Source: Cyanophora paradoxa
Lineage: Eukaryota > Glaucocystophyceae > Cyanophorales > Cyanophoraceae
Assembly: GCA_004431415.1 (NCBI GenBank)
Contig: QPMI01000190.1
Location: 1-64,000, forward strand
Direction of reading: 5' to 3'
Length of the DNA stretch: 64,000 nucleotides
A program made the position numbers and the translations under genes. This document shows positions 41,634 to 52,840 of the stretch, piece by piece (position 1 is the stretch's first letter; every line of letters begins with the position of its first letter). The notes beneath the pieces are model-generated. The model ran no database searches. It saw nothing but the letters and a program-made list of their open reading frames with translations, and had not been told where the DNA came from.

Positions 41634-41940
41634 GCGCGGTCCGGCGAGCCGCGCCGCCGCCCGCCGCGCCCCCGCCTCGCCGCCCGCGGGCTCCGGCTCC
41701 AGCGCCAACGCGGTCCGGCGAGCCGCGTCGCCGCTCGTCCGCCCCGTCAGGCGAGCCGCCCCGTCTCGCCGGGCCGCCCCGAGCCCGGCCGCCGCTCGCG
41801 GCGCCCGGTGAGCCAGCTTGGGCGCCACGCGGTGCGCCCGCCATGCTGCCATCGTCGGCTCCGGCGGTCCCGCCGCGTACGGTAGCTGATAGGTGTTGTC
41901 CGGCGGTCCGGCCGCGCGCCGTAGCTGTTAGGTGTTGTCC
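41634..41940. repeat. GC-rich tandem array (copy 2) with unique tail
   Basis: Units based on GGCGAGCCGCGCCGCCGCCC, the reverse complement of the array at 7727-8118. They are followed at about 41860 by GGTCCCGCCGCGTACGGTAG and TGATAGGTGTTGTCC, a tail that also closes the array ending near 44215. Confidence 0.8.
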
Positions 41941-42695
41941 CAGGCCCGTCCATCCTTGCCCGAGCTTGAGCTGATGTATGACTTCTCACGTAAAAGGTTA
42001 TCTTTTCATTGTTTGGCCGGGCTCGCGCATGCGCGGTTGTGGGCGGCGCCGGAACTTGAAAATGCACTAGTAGCTATAGTACTGCACTCCCCAGCGGCCG
42101 GCAGCGACTCGGCGATGCGGGGCCGGAACATGTACATCGCGCGCGGCAACTGTCACACTTGCCAAGATGTCACACGCACACTCGGGTGCGCACTGCGCTC
42201 GCCGAGTCGGTCAGCGTCTTAAGCTTGCAATTGGCGCGCGCCGGCCGCGGGCCCGGCCCGGCAGCCGCGGCGCTCAGCGGCTCGAGCTCACTGCCGGCGC
42301 GCGACTTCAGCTGCTGGGCTTCCCCGAGGCTTTCGCCGCTTGCAGTCGCATGTTCATCTTCTCTAGAACGTATACGAGCCCGCAGGGCGCGCCCCGCTTC
42401 GAGCTGCACCCGCGGCACGCGGCGGAGCACGGGCAGGTGCCCTCGGGTTATCACGGCGTACCGCCGCGGCGGTCGCGCCGCGGGTCCTGTTAAGGCTTCC
42501 GGCCGCGGGTTAACCCGCACTAGCATTGGTTTTTCACTCAAGCGCACTAGGCCGGGCCCACGCGCGCGAGGGGGAGCCCTGCGGCTCGAGCATGCGTGGC
42601 GGCACAAAGACGCAGTACTCCCCGCGACTTCTCGCTTTGGGATCAAGATGTACATAGTCTAAATATCTCATGAAAACTCAAATATCATGTCTCGA

Positions 42696-42820
42696 CGAAC
42701 GTTCCGGACGATGAGCAGGGTTTCTCGATGATGAAGTAGAAATGAAGATGAACTTAGTGAAGTTAAGTCTAGTACTCTGGTCTAAAGACTCATGATACCG
42801 AGGATCGTCCGGAACGTTCG
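42696..42820. repeat. 17-bp perfect inverted repeat with 91-bp spacer
   Basis: CGAACGTTCCGGACGAT at 42696-42712 is the reverse complement of 42804-42820. The spacer is AT-richer than its surroundings and has no gene. It could be a small nested MITE-like insertion or a structured regulatory site. Confidence 0.75.
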
Positions 42821-43126
42821 CGCTCGCGGCGAAAATCGGTGCACACACTCTTAAGACATTATTCTTTTAGATTGTCACTCGTTTATATCGAGATGGCGCG
42901 CTGGTGGTTCAATATTTTGTCGGCGTGACCGTCGAATGAGGGAAAGCGGTTAAGGAACGGCACCCAGGCACGGTACAGGCTCTGCTGGGGCCAGTGAAGC
43001 GGCAAACGAAAGCCATTTGAGTGCCATACACGTTCTCCAAGGCAGCGGGTGCAAGAACAGGGCACAGGGCAGGTGGGGTAGGGCAGGGATGGGCTCCCGC
43101 CGCCCCTTCCCCCCCCGTGCCGCCCC

Positions 43127-44215
43127 CCGCCGCGCCGCCCCGGCCCCCGCCACGCCCGGCCGAGCCGCGCCGCCACCCACCGCGCCCTCGCCACGCGGCG
43201 AGCCGCGCCACCGCCCGCCGCGCCCCCGCCTCGCCGGCGAGCTGCGCCGCCGCACCTGCGCCCCGCCACGCCCGGCGAGCCGCGCCGCCGCCCGCCGCGC
43301 CCCCGCCACGCCCGGCCAAGCCGCGCCGCCCCCGGGGCGGCCACCCACCGCGCCTCGCCACGCGGCGAGCCGCGCCACCGCCCGCCGCGCCCCCGCCTCG
43401 CCCGGCGAGCTGCGCCGCCGCCACCTGCGCCCCGCCACGCCCGGCGAGCCGCGCCGCCGCCCGCCGCGCCCCGCCACGCCCGGCCGAGTCGCGCCGCCCC
43501 CGGGGCGGCCACCCACCGCGCCCTCGCCACGCGGCGAGCCGCGCCACCGCCCGCCGCGCCCCCGCCTCGCCCGGCGAGCTGCGCCGCCGCCACCTGCGCC
43601 CCGCCACGCCCGGCGAGCCGCGCCGCCGCCCGCCGCGCCCCCGCCACGCCCGGCCGAGCCGCGCCGCCCCCGGGGCGGCCACCCACCGCGCCCTCGCCAC
43701 GCGGCGAGCCGCGCCACCGCCCGCCGCGCCACCGTCACGCCCGGCGAGCCGCGCCACCGCCCGCCGCGCCCCCGTCCCGTGCGGCGAGCCGCGCCGCCGC
43801 CCGCCGCGCTCCTGCTCCGTGCTGCAAGCCGCGCCGCCGCCCGCCGCGCCCCCGTCCCGTGCGGCGAGCCGGGCCGCCGCCCTCCACGCGCCCGCCCCGT
43901 GCGGCGAGCCGCGCCGCCGCCCGCCGCACTCTTGCTCCGTGCTGCGAGCCGCGCCGCCGCCCGCCGCGCCCCCGCCCGGGCGGCGAGCCGCGCCGCCGCC
44001 CGCCGCGCTCCTGCTCCGTGCTGCAAGCCGCGCCGCCGCCCGCCGCGCCCCCGCTACGCCCGGCGAGCCGTGCCGCCGCCCGCCGCGTCCCCGCCCCGCC
44101 GGCGAGCCGCGCCGCCGCCCGCGCGCCGCGCCCCCGTCCGACGGTCCCGCCCGGCGAGCCGCGCCGCCGCCCGGCGGTCCCGCCGCGTACGGTAGGTGAT
44201 AGGTGTTGTCCGGTG
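43127..44215. repeat. GC-rich tandem array (copy 3) with higher-order repeat
   Basis: About 1.1 kb of GGCGAGCCGCGCCGCCGCCC-type units. Between about 43145 and 43700 they form a higher-order period of about 168 bases, marked by GCCGCGCCGCCCCCGGGGCG near 43320, 43488 and 43656. The 3' half (43740-44050) has a different unit containing CTCCTGCTCCGTGCTGC. It ends with the same GTACGGTAG/TGATAGGTGTTGTCC tail as copy 2. All reading frames are Ala/Arg/Pro-rich and not evidence of genes. Confidence 0.8.
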
Positions 44216-44979
44216 GGTCCGCCGCCGCCGCGCTTCCACGCCGCCGCCGCCCGCGGCCGGCGACGGTGAGCCGCGACGCATCTGCGTGACCGGAGGCCCA
44301 GGGCCCGAGCATGAGCAGCATGCGCAGTTCAGCGAGCGCTCTCGCGCTCTATATAGCTGCCTGCTGATGCTCACGGTCCTGCCATGTCTCCGTAAAGCGC
44401 GCCGCGCCTTGGTGGCCTCCGCGGCTGAGGCTCCGCCAGTGCTGCAGCTGGCGGCGTTCTCTGTGCTAGTCGGGTTCTGCATACTGCGTGGATGCTCGCT
44501 GGCAGCTGGCGGCCCAGGCCGACTTGCACTGCGCCATCGATCCTGCGCCCGTGCGCGTTCTCACGGCGCTAGCGCCAAGTCCCACCAATGCTCCGATTTG
44601 CGCCCCCCAGCGGGAGCATTTCAAAGCTGGGTACGTCACCTAAGCGCCTGAGTCGCGGATTGGTGGCTTCGCGATCGAAAAAAACAGCGACAGCCGCCGC
44701 CGCCTTGCGAAAAAAAGGGCGTGGCGATCGATGCCGTAGATCGGGATTTCCTCCCGTGCAATCCGAGTGCTCAACGAGAGCTCCCCAGTGAGCCAAACCG
44801 CGCGGCCCGCGCATCGCAGGGCGCGGAGCTGCATCGACGGGAAGCTCGCACCAAGTTTGCAACAAAACCAAAAAAACCGAGGGGGTACTACGCGGTTTTG
44901 AAAAACAAACTATTGGTGCCGGTTCAGAAAACCTTTAATCCAACCGAGTCATATGTAGGTTGTATATACAGCGCTGCGT
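44216..44979. other. Right part of the CACTA-like element, no gene seen
   Basis: Unassigned sequence with falling GC toward the right terminus. Short frames on both strands only. Confidence 0.5.
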
Positions 44980-45019
44980 GACTCGGTTACTTTTTTCCCC
45001 ATACAAGCGTTCCGCTGTG
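44980..45019 (-). repeat. Right terminal inverted repeat of the CACTA-like element
   Basis: Ends GCGTTCCGCTGTG at 45019, directly before the GTC duplicate and the continuation of the host repeat. Confidence 0.85.
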
Positions 45020-45261
45020 GTCGTGTCTGAAATGCAAATTGCCCAGGCCAACTATCTACCCCCTGTCCGCTGTGGATCAAATTTGATGGTTTGGTCACAT
45101 TCTCGATCCTCGGTAATGCGAGCTCTATGTATATATGACAGCAGTGCGGGTTAAGTGCAGGTATAACAGGCCGCGGGCCCTAGTTCTACGCAGAAAAAGC
45201 GAGGCGGGAGCTGTCCGGCTCTAACGCGGCAGCCATGAAACAGCATGGAGGCTGGTGGCGC

Positions 45262-47125
45262 TCAGGCCTTGAGGGACTCCTCGACGCGGCGGGCGGTTGG
45301 GAGGGCGGCGCTGGCGAAGCGCGGGGAGACGGGGGCCGGGGCCGGCGAGGCCTCGGCGTCGTCGTCGGACGAGGCGGAGGCGGAGGACGCCGCGAAGTCG
45401 AAGTCGACGACGGACTCGAGGGGGGGCATCTCGAGGAGCTCGGGCTCGGCCTCCTGCAGCTGGAGCAGCGCGTTGGTCTCGGCGACGGCGAGCCGCGCCT
45501 CGGCGACCACGCGCCCGTGCTCCTGCACGGCGGCCCCGAGCTGCTGCTCCCGGGGCGCCTTGGGCGACGCGCACGACGACGAGGGCGCCGGCGAGCACGC
45601 CCCGCTCGCCCCGCCCCCCTGCACGTGGCTCCGCAGCATCGCCCCCACTGCCCGAGCCTCAGCGCGGGTCCCCGGGCGGGCGGGCGGGAGGGGCGGGGCG
45701 GACGGTGGCGGAGGAGCTCCTCGCGCTCGCGGCGGCCGGAGCGGAGCTCGGCGGTGGCGCGCTGCAGCTCCCGCTGCGCCTCGGCCAGCTGCCGCCGCAG
45801 CTCCGCCGCCTCCTCCCCCGCCCCCGGGCCCGCCGCCTGCTCGCGCTCGGCGCCGGGGCGGGGGCGCGGGGCCTCGTCGAGGAGGCGCTCGGCCTCCTCC
45901 TTCTGCGCCTTCCAGTAGGTCGCCTCCTGCGCCAGCAGGTCCCGCTCCTTGGCCGACGCGAGCAGCTCGGCGGCGAGCAGGCCCAGCTCCTCGTCCCGCG
46001 CCGCCAGCGCCCCCCGCCACTCCACGTTCTCCTGCTCCAGCAGCTCCGCCAGCTCCAGCACCTTCCGGCTCTCCTCCTCCTGCGCCGCCCGCTGCGCCTC
46101 CATGCCCGCCCGCAGCTCCTCGATCCGCAGCCGCTCCCGCTCCGTCAGGGCCCGCTCCCGCTCGTGCAGCCGGGCCAGCTCGCCCACTGCGCGCTCGGGC
46201 TCGCCTCGGGCGGCTCGGAGGGGGCGGGGGCGGCGGGGAGGGCGCACGGGCGAGGAGGAGGTCGCGCTCGCGGCAGAGGAGGGCCCAGAGGCAGCCCGCC
46301 ACGCACTCGACCGCGCCCTTGGCGCCCCCGTGCCGCCCCGCACCCGCGCTGGCCTCCGAGCAGGCGCAGGCGCAGGCGTAGGAGGCGAGGTGCCGCGCGC
46401 TGGAATCCGCCCACTCCCGCATCTTCATGAAGCGCTCCCGGAGCAGCGGCCCCGCCGCCTGCACGCCGCCGCGCCCCGTCAGCGCTTCGCCGCGCCCCCT
46501 AAGCGGAGCGGAGCGCCGCGCACCGAGTCGACGCCGAAGAAGCCGAGGATGCCGCCCTGGGCGGGGCGCGGCGCCTCGGGGGCCGGCAGCGCCGCGGCGA
46601 GCTCGCAGGCCGCCCCCGCCATGAGCCGCCGCACCCGCTCGAAGATCGGCTCCACCAGCTCCGCCCCTGACGGACGCCCCGCGCCCCGTCAGCCGGCTTC
46701 GGGGGCGCGGGGGTCAACTCAGAGGGGTCGGACAGTGGTAGTATTTGGCGAGGACGGCGCCCATGCGCTCCTCGGCGGTGGAGGGCGGGCCGTCGTCGCT
46801 GGCGGAGGAGGAGCGCGCCGTCCCCTCGTCCGTGAAGAGCGCAGCGCCCCCGGGCGACGCAGGCGTCCCCGCCCCGTTCCGGCTCCTCCGGAGCCGCGCC
46901 GCCGACTCCAGCCAAGGAGGCGGCTGCAGGAAGACTATTACTGTTGCGTGCATGAATGGCTAGAAGCCGCGCACTCGTAGATGTTCATTCTCAGCTCATG
47001 GAGCGACACCTGCAACTTCTCCTTACTCAGGCACCCCAGCAGGCGGATCAGCAAATCATCTTGGTCCTGAAGATGCAGGTAGATTTGCAGATCGGGCTTG
47101 TCACCGCTAGACAGGAGCAGCCTGC
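45262..47125 (-). CDS. Coiled-coil protein, 5' end unresolved
   Basis: Multi-exon gene. The 5'-most coding exon I can support (about 47125-46978) reads LLLSSGDKPDLQIYLHLQDQ, DDLLIRLLGCLSKEKLQVSL, HELRMNIYEC. It joins by a GC-AG intron to PPPWLESAARLRRSRNGAG. Next come PSTAEERMGAVLAKYYHCPT, LVEPIFERVRRLMAGAACEL, GGILGFFGVDSVRG, RERFMKMREWADSSARHLAS and AVECVAGCLWALLCRERDLL. The core is a long coiled coil: LARLHERERALTERERLRIE, AQEEESRKVLELAELLEQEN, ERDLLAQEATYWKAQKEEAE and AAELRRQLAEAQRELQRATA. The last exon includes VAEARLAVAETNALLQLQEA and an Asp-rich stretch, stopping at 45262. Earlier exons may lie up to about 47420. FERM- or RUN-like domains were considered, but no call is justified. Confidence 0.65.
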
Positions 47126-47786
47126 GATGAAGAGGTCAGTGCCGCCTGCGGATGCCCAGAACCAGATCGCGGCCCGGGGGAATGGATGATATAAAGAGAT
47201 TGCAGCGGTTTGTGGCAGCCGCGCAGATCCCGGAGAGGTTCCGACTTGCAACGTGCTCGCCCCCAAGCGGTGCAAGCCGCGCCGGCTGGCGTTTATCCCC
47301 GGGCCCGATCGCGCATGACGCACTGCAGACTGTTGTCCATCTGGATCGAACGATGGGGTCGATGCGGAGCTTGACCGTCGGACCCGACGCGCTGGTCGAC
47401 GCCAGCAGTAGCTCCTGAGTGCGGCTGCTGCACCAGGAACGCTCTCAAAAGAGGCCGCGCCGCTCTGAACGCGTTCTCGGCCGGGCCGCCGCCTCGGAGC
47501 TCGACCCTGCTACCAAGACGAACTTCGTTCGCAATCAGCAAAACAACCGGCAGCAACTAAAGCAGGCTTTAAGCAATGAGCGCGTGCGAACGGTGTCGCA
47601 AGCGGAGCGCTAGCGTACCGGCCTTCACGGGGCCATGCGCGCCGGTATGCTCCGCTGGGCCGCGCAGCTTCTACGGCGCGCAGCTTCGTTCGGTGGCCAG
47701 CGCGTTCGATTCGGCCGTGAGGAGACGGCGTGAGCGCGGGGAGTGCGCGAGGTTGCAGGCAGCTCCAGCCGCGCACCTTCCGGTGC

Positions 47787-49699
47787 ATGAGCGGCAGCCG
47801 ATCGATCATCAGCTCGCTGACCAGCGATCTGCAGGTAACGAAGGAGCTTCTTGAAGCTGAGGCGCGCGACGAGGAGGACAAGAAGGCGCTGTTCCAGTTC
47901 GGTCTGTGCCCGGCCCCGCGCCCCGCCCACACAAAGATCTAGCTACTAGGCGGATGCCAAACGAGCCGAAAACGCGAACTTGAGCTTACTCTCAGTGCGC
48001 AGGGCTCGAAAAGGGCCTGCTGCGGCCGGAGCATGAGGAGATTTGGCAGACCCTCACGAGCAACAAAGGTGAGGGCCGAGCGGGGACCCCCTCCCCCCCG
48101 CGCGCTTGGGACGAGCCGGCCGGGAGCGCAGGCAAGAAGATGTTCGAGGCGCTGGAGCAGCGGACGAGGCACGTGGTCACCCTCGTGGAGAACGTTCGTT
48201 CGCCCCCGAACCGGCCCCTCCCGCCCCGCGCCCCTCCCGCCGCGAGCTCGCTCGAGCGCGCCGCGGGGGCTGATGGCGCGCGGCAGCCGAACAACCCGAC
48301 GATCAACTGCGCGGGGATGATCCGCACCTGCGACGCCCTCGGCCTCCAGGTATGCCTCTCCGCCCCCGCTTTCTGCTTCACTTTACCCTGCCGTGCCTCG
48401 CGCGCTCTGGGGCAGGAGTTCCACATCGTGCAGCCGAAGTTGCTGATGAAGCGGCGCAAGTACCGCCGCACGGCCTTCGTGCAGATCGAAGACCTCACCG
48501 ACGACATCTCCTTCGGGCGGTCCGCCTCAGGGCCCCCGCCCCATCGCCCCCCTGCGCGCATGCACGGCTCACCCCCCCCCCCCCCCCCCCCCCCCTCTTC
48601 TCCTCTGGGGCAGGGTGACGAAGGGGGCGCACCAGTGGCTGGACATCCCGTTCCACGGGACGGTGGCGGAGGCGGCGGGGCAGCTGCACGGGCGGGGCTA
48701 CCGCATAGTGGCCGCCGCGGTGGACCCCGAGGCGCGGCCCCTCTCCGAGCTCGCCGGCTTCGAGCGCCCCACCGCCTTCTTCTTCGGTGCGACGCGCTGC
48801 CGGACCCAGCCGCAGCGCCAACAAGCGCGCCCTCTCCTATCTGCCACCCTGCACCATCCCTCGCCGCCCCGCCACCCTTTTCCTAGGCCTTCGAATTCTT
48901 CAGTGCCGCCCGGGCGGGCCGCGCTGCAGCCGGGCAGGCTTTAAGGCGCGCTCCGGCGCCTAAGACTCGGGGCGCAGGGAACGAGAGCAAGGGGCTCACC
49001 CCCGAGGCACTCGCCCTCTGCGACGAGAAGTTCTACATACCCCAGGTACCCCCCCCCCCCGCTCCCCCCTCCCCTCCCCCTTCACCCACCCACCCACCTT
49101 TCTTCAAATTCCCCCCCACCCCCCACCCCCCACCCCCCACCCTGAATCTTCTGCCGCAGTTCGGATTCGTTGAATGTGCGCGTGGGCTTTGACCCTATCC
49201 CGCCCGACGCCCCCGCCGCCGCCGCCGCCGCCGCCGGGGCCGCCGACCACCGACGCTGCGCAGCGATGAACGTGTCTGTCGCCTGCGGCATCGCCCTCGC
49301 GGTCCGCATCCCCGGCCCGCCGCCCACGGGGCCCGGCCGTCGCCCACGCGAGGCGCGCCGCGCTGACGCTGGCGGGGGAGCAGCACGGGCAGACGGAGGC
49401 GCGCCGGGCCGCCGGCGATGCCTACTTCCTCTCCCACGACGACAAGGCCGCCCTGTGCGCCCCGGCCCGAGCTCCGCGGGGGGGCGTGTGCACATCTCAC
49501 TTGTTCACTGAGCCACGCGGGGCGGGCCCCGGGCCGCCTCAGGATGGACGAGTGGCTGCGGCGCCTCTGGGCGAAGCGCACGACCCGCGGCATGCGCCAC
49601 GCGCACGCCGCCGCAGCAGCGGCGGCGGAGGCCGCCGGGGCGGCAGCCGCGGAGGAGGAGGAGGAGGAGCTTGAGCTCGAGCTCGAGGCGCAGTCCTAG
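47787..49699 (+). CDS. SpoU/TrmH-family RNA 2'-O-methyltransferase
   Basis: SPOUT-fold enzyme that methylates ribose of tRNA (TrmH, G18) or rRNA with SAM. The start used is MSGSRSIISSLTSDLQVTKE. Next come GLEKGLLRPEHEEIWQTLTS and FEALEQRTRHVVTLVENV. SpoU motif 1 is NNPTINCAGMIRTCDALGLQ. It continues with RVTKGAHQWLDIPFHGTVAE and RGYRIVAAAVDPEARPLSEL, then FFFG. Motif 2 is NESKGLTPEALALCDEKFYI and motif 3 is GFVES/MNVSVACGIALAV, spliced with donor GTGCGCG. The C-terminal exon reads MDEWLRRLWAKRTTRGMRHA followed by Ala and Glu runs, stop at 49699. An upstream in-frame extension from about 47576 (MSACERCRKR) could be a targeting exon. TrmH rather than an rRNA enzyme is suggested by the order RHVVTLVENV...NNP, but is not certain. 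Confidence 0.87.
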
Positions 49700-50640
49700 T
49701 CCGCTGCAGCCGGCGGCCTGCCGCGCGCGGTGCCGCACTGATCTTGAGTTAACGTTGTCACTGTGTCCGAATTCCGACTCGGCGGCGAGTTTCAAGTTTG
49801 AATTACAAATGCGCACTCGCTGCTGGCCGGCATGGGCTAATGTCCTCCGGCCCGAGCCCGTTTGACTTAGTAACGCGTACTGTTGTACATGTGCCGCTTC
49901 GCAAATGACCTTCAAGGCTTGCCTAGTTGCATGCGCACTTGCCAAGTTGGAGCACACACTTAAGCTTTAATTTCAAACTCGGAATTCACTGAGTCATCCT
50001 CAGTCGAGTACTACTATCATAGTATAGCTATAGCTAGGCCATGCAATCGAGTCAATTAACTTGCTGGCCCAGTGGCAACGGGTTGGGGAATTCGAATTCG
50101 AATTCGAAATGTTGAAACTCGGAGAAAAGCCTTGAAGCGCGAGCTTCGGATGGTGCTCGAAGAAAAATTTGCAAAAGACCGTACTACTAGGCTACGGTGC
50201 GCATCACGGCGTGGACGGGATCCGGAGAGGCCGGGGTAGCGGATGGAGAGGGGGCCGGGGCCCCCGGCCACAACTTGCAAGTTCAACATAGGGCGACACA
50301 TGCGCGGAAGCGCGCACGCTGCGGGGCTTGAAATACCGTAGTACATGCGCGCACTGACTGGCTTTACACTTCAGTGCACAGCGACCTGACTGGAACTCTA
50401 TGATCATGAGCTGGACAACTGCAAAAATACGTCAAGTGCTTGACCTATTAGCTATAGGCTACTGAATTGCACAGTCCCTACGTAGTCTTAATTATAAGCC
50501 TCCTACGTAGTCACGCTGTGGAAAAGCATTGGGGAAGAATGAGCGGCGCGCGGTTGCCCGCCGCTCGCAAAATTACACGGGACCGCCCCCCGGGCCCGCG
50601 GCCGGCGCCAGCGTCGGCGCCGGAGTTGGGCGGCCTTTGA
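49700..50640. other. Intergenic, lower GC
   Basis: About 940 bases of near-neutral composition with an ATTCGA microsatellite at 50090-50109. No gene, tRNA or long repeat recognised. Confidence 0.5.
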
Positions 50641-51822
50641 TCACGGGCTGCGCTCGAGGGAGGGGCGGCGGGCCGGGATGGGGATCGGCACGGCCACGCC
50701 GCGTCCGGGCGGGGGCGAGAGGCGGGGCGGGCTGGGCGCGACGGCGGGGGCCGCCGCCGCCGGCCGCTGGAAGCGGAGGGCGGGCTTGTGCATGCGGGCG
50801 GCGGGGGCGGCGGGGGTGAGACCCTGGGCGGGCGGGGGCGAGGGGGAGGCGGCCTCCTCGTCGTCGTCGGGCTCGGCGTCGCCCGCGGCCTCGCCGCCCT
50901 CCTCCTCGAGGTCGCCCTCGTCCGAGGCCCGCGGCGACGCCAGCCGCGCCCCCGCCAGGAAGCCCCAGTCCGGCGTCCCCGCCAGCGGGAGCGGCGTCAC
51001 CACCGCCCCCGCCCCCTCCTCCAGGTCCATCCGGAAGACGCCGGCCGCTGCCCCCGCCTCAGCGCGCGCCCCAGGCGCGGGACGGAGAAAGCGCGGACCG
51101 ACTGAGGCGCTGTATAGGTCGCCGGGGGCGGCGGGGGCGGCCGGCGGAAGGGAGAGGGCGGGGAGCGAAGTCCTCCGCAGGCTCGCCTCCTGCCGCGGGT
51201 TCGGCGAGACCGCCGGGCACGACGCCCGCCGCGCGCCTCCCGGCAGACACTGCCGGCGGTGTGCATGTCAGCGCATGGAAGAAGGGGGGAGGGGGGGAGG
51301 AGATGTCGCACGGGGGACGCGGGGGGTGCGGCGCCGGAGGCAAGCGAGGCGATGGGCCCGAGGCGGGGGGCGGGGGGAGGGGAGCGGCTGAGGCCGCGCG
51401 GGCGGCGCTCGGCGTCGTCGACTTCGCGCCCGCTCAGCTCGACGGAGTAGCGCCGGCACGCGTGCGGCGAGAAGCCGCCCGCCAGCGACTGGCACGCGCA
51501 GTCGCACACCTGCGAGAACCACCAGAAGATTAGACTGGAGCAGACTATCGGCGACTAGAGCAGGTGGGTTGGAGCGTATGAGAGCAGAAAGTACCCAGTG
51601 CCTGGTGCAAAAGCGAGCGAGGGGGCGGAGGAGGAGGCCCAGCGATTCCTCCCCGTCGTCGAGCCCCTCGCAGTACCTCTCCACGAGGCCGAATATCGCG
51701 ACCGCGGTGAAGCGGTTCAGGCCGAGGGTCGGCGAGCAGAGGATTCGATGGAGAAGTGGCACTGGTAACCACGAGAAATCCTCCTCTTTCGCGAGGGCTC
51801 CCAGGTTGGCTGCCGAACACAC
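50641..51822 (-). CDS. Unknown protein, possibly with a BACK-like helical segment
   Basis: Spliced gene whose first clear exon (about 51822-51645) follows an acceptor TTCGGCAG. It reads NLGALAKEEDFSWLPVPLLH, RILCSPTLGLNRFTAVAIFG and LVERYCEGLDDGEESLG. The pattern (F.WLP...L..IL.SP.L......IF..V..Y) resembles a BACK domain of BTB proteins, but no BTB exon was located upstream. Later exons read VCDCACQSLAGGFSPHACRR with YSVELSGREVDDAE, then ASLRRTSLPALSLPPAAP. The last, VFRMDLEEGAGAVVTPLPLA, continues into a long acidic (EDD) and Pro-rich tail, stop at 50641-50643. An ATG at 51858 (MRTTCFLLWLICV) would add a signal-like start but may be intronic. Function unknown. Confidence 0.5.
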
Positions 51823-52519
51823 GCAAATCAGCCACAGCAAAAAACACGTAGTTCTCATAGCAGGTGAACCTCCCACGCCTAAACAAGTTCCCCTCGACGA
51901 ACTGCAGCTGCGAGATCTAGACCCGGACCGCGCGCGCGCACCGGCAATGACGCCGATTTCAGAAGTGACGCATCGGCAGATGTTGAGGGAGAGGTCGGAG
52001 GGCCGGTGCGCCTCGTGATAAAGTTTCAGCAACAAAAACGCTCTTTGTGGCCGGCGTGGGTCGAGGAAGCTCACGGCACCCCAGCGCTCGCATCCCGCGC
52101 ATTGAGATCCCGTCGGCACAGAGAGATGAGGGGCAACCATCTCTTGATGTTGTTCCGCGGCTGCGGTGACACAATTGCAAGCGCTTGCTCGGGCGCCCTC
52201 TCCGCAGGCCTCCCCGTCACCGGCCCGCACTCCCGTGGTGCAAAGTCGTGCAAATATGCCGCTATGCGTTCTCTGGAAGCGCCCGGAGGACAGGGAAAGT
52301 CTTTTTGCGTTGCAAGCTGCGTGTGCCAGCCGGGTGCGCTCGGAATATAATGCGCTTGCGTGCGAGCCGGCCCCGTGAACAAGTGTCGTTCAATCTGAGG
52401 GCCGGCACCGTGCCAGCTGTCCGGGCCAATCCGCGTACCCGGGGGCGATTGGGGCCATTGGGCCCTATGCCGCAGTGCGCGTTGCTAGCTATAGCTGCTA
52501 TAGCTGCTGTGCGCGTAGG

Positions 52520-52590
52520 GTAAGTAGGCCTAGGTTTCGATCTCGAGCTTCGGTATTCGATTTCGATTTTCGACGTCACTTGCCTATCTG
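52520..52590. repeat. Dispersed repeat, copy of 40437-40505
   Basis: Shares about 70 bases, including TTTCGATCTCGAGCTTCGGT and ATTTCGATTTTCGACGTC, with the repeat left of the CACTA-like element. Confidence 0.85.
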
Positions 52591-52840
52591 ATCGAGAACC
52601 AGGACCCGAGATGCTCTCGGCGGGGGCTGTTTGGAGGCAAGTTATAGGGGTATAAGGGGGGGATTAACCCGGAGTCAGGTGGCGCGCCGAACTTTCCCGG
52701 AGTCAGGCATGGGGAGCAGTAATAGTGTTACATGGTGTGAGCCTCGAAGGCAGTGGGCATCTCATAATATAATGCATCGCAGAATGTACATATATAGCAG
52801 AAAGTACGTGCAAATTGGACTTGAAAATTGGACGCCCTGC

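Larger units (their letters stand above)
40583..45019. mobile_element. 4.4-kb CACTA-like (EnSpm) DNA element, non-autonomous
   Basis: The two ends are inverted repeats of about 40 bases: CACAGCGGAACGCTTGTATG at 40583 and its reverse complement ending at 45019, with one mismatch. Identical GTC triplets flank the element (40580-40582 and 45020-45022). The uninterrupted target is present at 53823-53825 in a related repeat, which proves insertion and fixes the borders. CAC ends with a 3-bp duplication fit the CACTA/EnSpm superfamily, although these elements typically begin CACTA or CACTG and this one begins CACAG. The interior holds two GC-rich tandem arrays, an inverted repeat at 42696-42820 and only short, composition-driven open frames. 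No transposase was found, so it would need a helper elsewhere. Confidence 0.85.

Noticed and set aside
43017-44195. Long Ala/Arg/Pro-rich open frames on both strands of the tandem array
   Set aside because: Every register of the repeat is open, so the frames reflect the repeat rather than a gene.
51642-51858. Signal peptide MRTTCFLLWLICVCSA at the start of the 50.6-51.8 kb gene
   Set aside because: The stretch ends in TTCGGCAG, a good splice acceptor, and the conserved-looking helix starts after it. The hydrophobic run is more likely the polypyrimidine part of an intron.
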